A stretch of DNA of 64,000 nt from Lachnospiraceae bacterium MD329 (GTDB taxonomy: Bacteria > Bacillota > Clostridia > UBA1381). Location: assembly GCA_010206265.1 (NCBI GenBank), contig VIQV01000001.1, forward strand, positions 124,001-188,000, read 5' to 3'. The notes under the pieces are model-generated. The model did no database searches. It saw only the letters and a list, made by a program, of their open reading frames with translations, and was not told where the DNA came from. Numbering within the stretch: the stretch's first letter is position 1; every line of letters starts with the position of its first letter. Made by a program: the position numbers and the translations under genes. Shown piece by piece: positions 63,648 through 64,000 of this stretch.

Positions 63648-64000
63648 TTAACCTGCAGTAACAATGTCAATCTTCCAACCTGTCAGTCTTGCCGCAAGTC
63701 TTACATTCTGTCCCGACTTACCTATTGCAAGTGACAGCTGAGATTCGGGGACAACCACTTTAGCAGTCTTTTCCTCCTCGTCAATATCCGTTGAAATCAC
63801 CTCTGCTGGACTAAGGCTTGCTGTAATAAACTCTGTCGGGTCCTCGCTCCATTTTACTATATCAAGCTTTTCATCTCTCAGTTCATCACTTATATTCTGA
63901 ACACGAGTACCCTTAGGTCCGATACAAGCTCCCTGAGCGTCGATATTCGGGTCGTTTGAATAAACGGCTATCTTTGTCCTTGAGCCTGCCTCTCTGGCAA
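63648..64000 (-). CDS. nusA: Transcription termination/antitermination factor NusA (C-terminal part)
   Basis: The 5' end lies beyond the window. The last residues, translated on the minus strand, read [30 protein letters not shown], the NusA second KH domain, followed by V-T-A-G and a TAA at 63650-63648. Followed by ylxR after 51 bases. First gene visible of the conserved nusA operon, which runs leftward. Confidence 0.92.
   Translation of the reverse strand, partial: AREAGSRTKIAVYSNDPNIDAQGACIGPKGTRVQNISDELRDEKLDIVKWSEDPTEFITASLSPAEVISTDIDEEEKTAKVVVPESQLSLAIGKSGQNVRLAARLTGWKIDIVTAG

Noticed and set aside
63641-63656. Palindrome GCAGGTTTTAACCTGC over the nusA stop codon
   Set aside because: Short, not followed by T residues, and inside a conserved operon that must be read through.
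1-64000. tRNA or rRNA genes, insertion sequences, prophage or toxin-antitoxin genes
   Set aside because: No TTC-loop type tRNA signatures, rRNA-like stretches, transposase motifs or inverted terminal repeats with target duplications were recognised on reading both strands.

Overview
The window reads as a chromosomal segment of an anaerobic, spore-forming Gram-positive bacterium of the class Clostridia, most likely a plant-polysaccharide user of the gut. Evidence: a SigH-type sigma factor, several S-layer-homology (SLH) surface proteins with Pro/Thr/Ser linkers, Gram-positive style ribosome-binding sites (GGAGG) and -35/-10 promoters, and a nusA-ylxR-ylxQ-infB-rbfA gene order like that of Bacillus. 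The mix of an SLH-anchored heparinase II/III-fold enzyme, an alpha-fucosidase/pectin-methylesterase fusion and a 2-keto-3-deoxygluconate kinase resembles pectin degraders such as Monoglobus, but species cannot be settled from the sequence alone. No rRNA, tRNA, CRISPR array, transposase or prophage gene was found.

Layout. 1-12 kb: the 3' part of a large SLH protein built of beta-helix-like modules; a small Cys-rich protein; a 2,119-residue secreted GH95-CE8 fusion (minus); and, divergent from it, a MocR/GabR-type regulator (plus) whose PLP-binding lysine and aspartate look replaced, with ATACCA-type repeats in the shared promoter region. 12-18.5 kb: a giant SLH-anchored heparinase II/III-like protein and an MgtC-type membrane protein. 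18.5-22.4 kb: a FAD/Rieske oxidoreductase, a zinc-ribbon protein, sigH (with a perfect palindrome laid over its promoter) and a stalk-domain protein. 22.4-32.8 kb: an Fe-type alcohol dehydrogenase, a polytopic membrane protein, a cytidylate-kinase-like protein with an ArsB/NhaD-type transporter, dinB with a tiny overlapping Cys-rich gene, and a plus-strand operon of kdgK-like kinase, PNPOx-family protein, GNAT acetyltransferase and a stalk/DUF5050 surface protein. 32.8-38.9 kb: sstT, then a cobalamin riboswitch with a clear transcriptional expression platform in front of a 1,383-residue SLH protein that carries a DUF4430 (transcobalamin/intrinsic-factor C-terminal-like) domain.

38.9-51 kb is one long minus-strand series: gltX, glnS, an aminotransferase, trpS, tagO-like, mnaA/wecB, mgtE, and a GH2 glycosidase. 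51.1-64 kb is another: nusA (partial), ylxR, ylxQ, infB, rbfA, nrnA, truB, ribF, glmU, a terminator, a 63-bp tandem repeat with nested palindromes, pth, mfd and a LUD-domain gene. It supplies translation initiation, tRNA/ribosome maturation, flavin and UDP-GlcNAc synthesis; the UDP-GlcNAc made by GlmU is the substrate of the TagO-like and WecB enzymes in the neighbouring block.

The most promising less-described element is the B12-riboswitch-controlled SLH/DUF4430 protein, which I infer to be a surface cobalamin-capture protein. Next are the degenerate MocR regulator with GabR-like operator repeats beside the GH95-CE8 gene, the palindrome over the sigH promoter, and an 11-bp motif repeated in three reading frames of the GH2 gene and in the adjoining hairpin.
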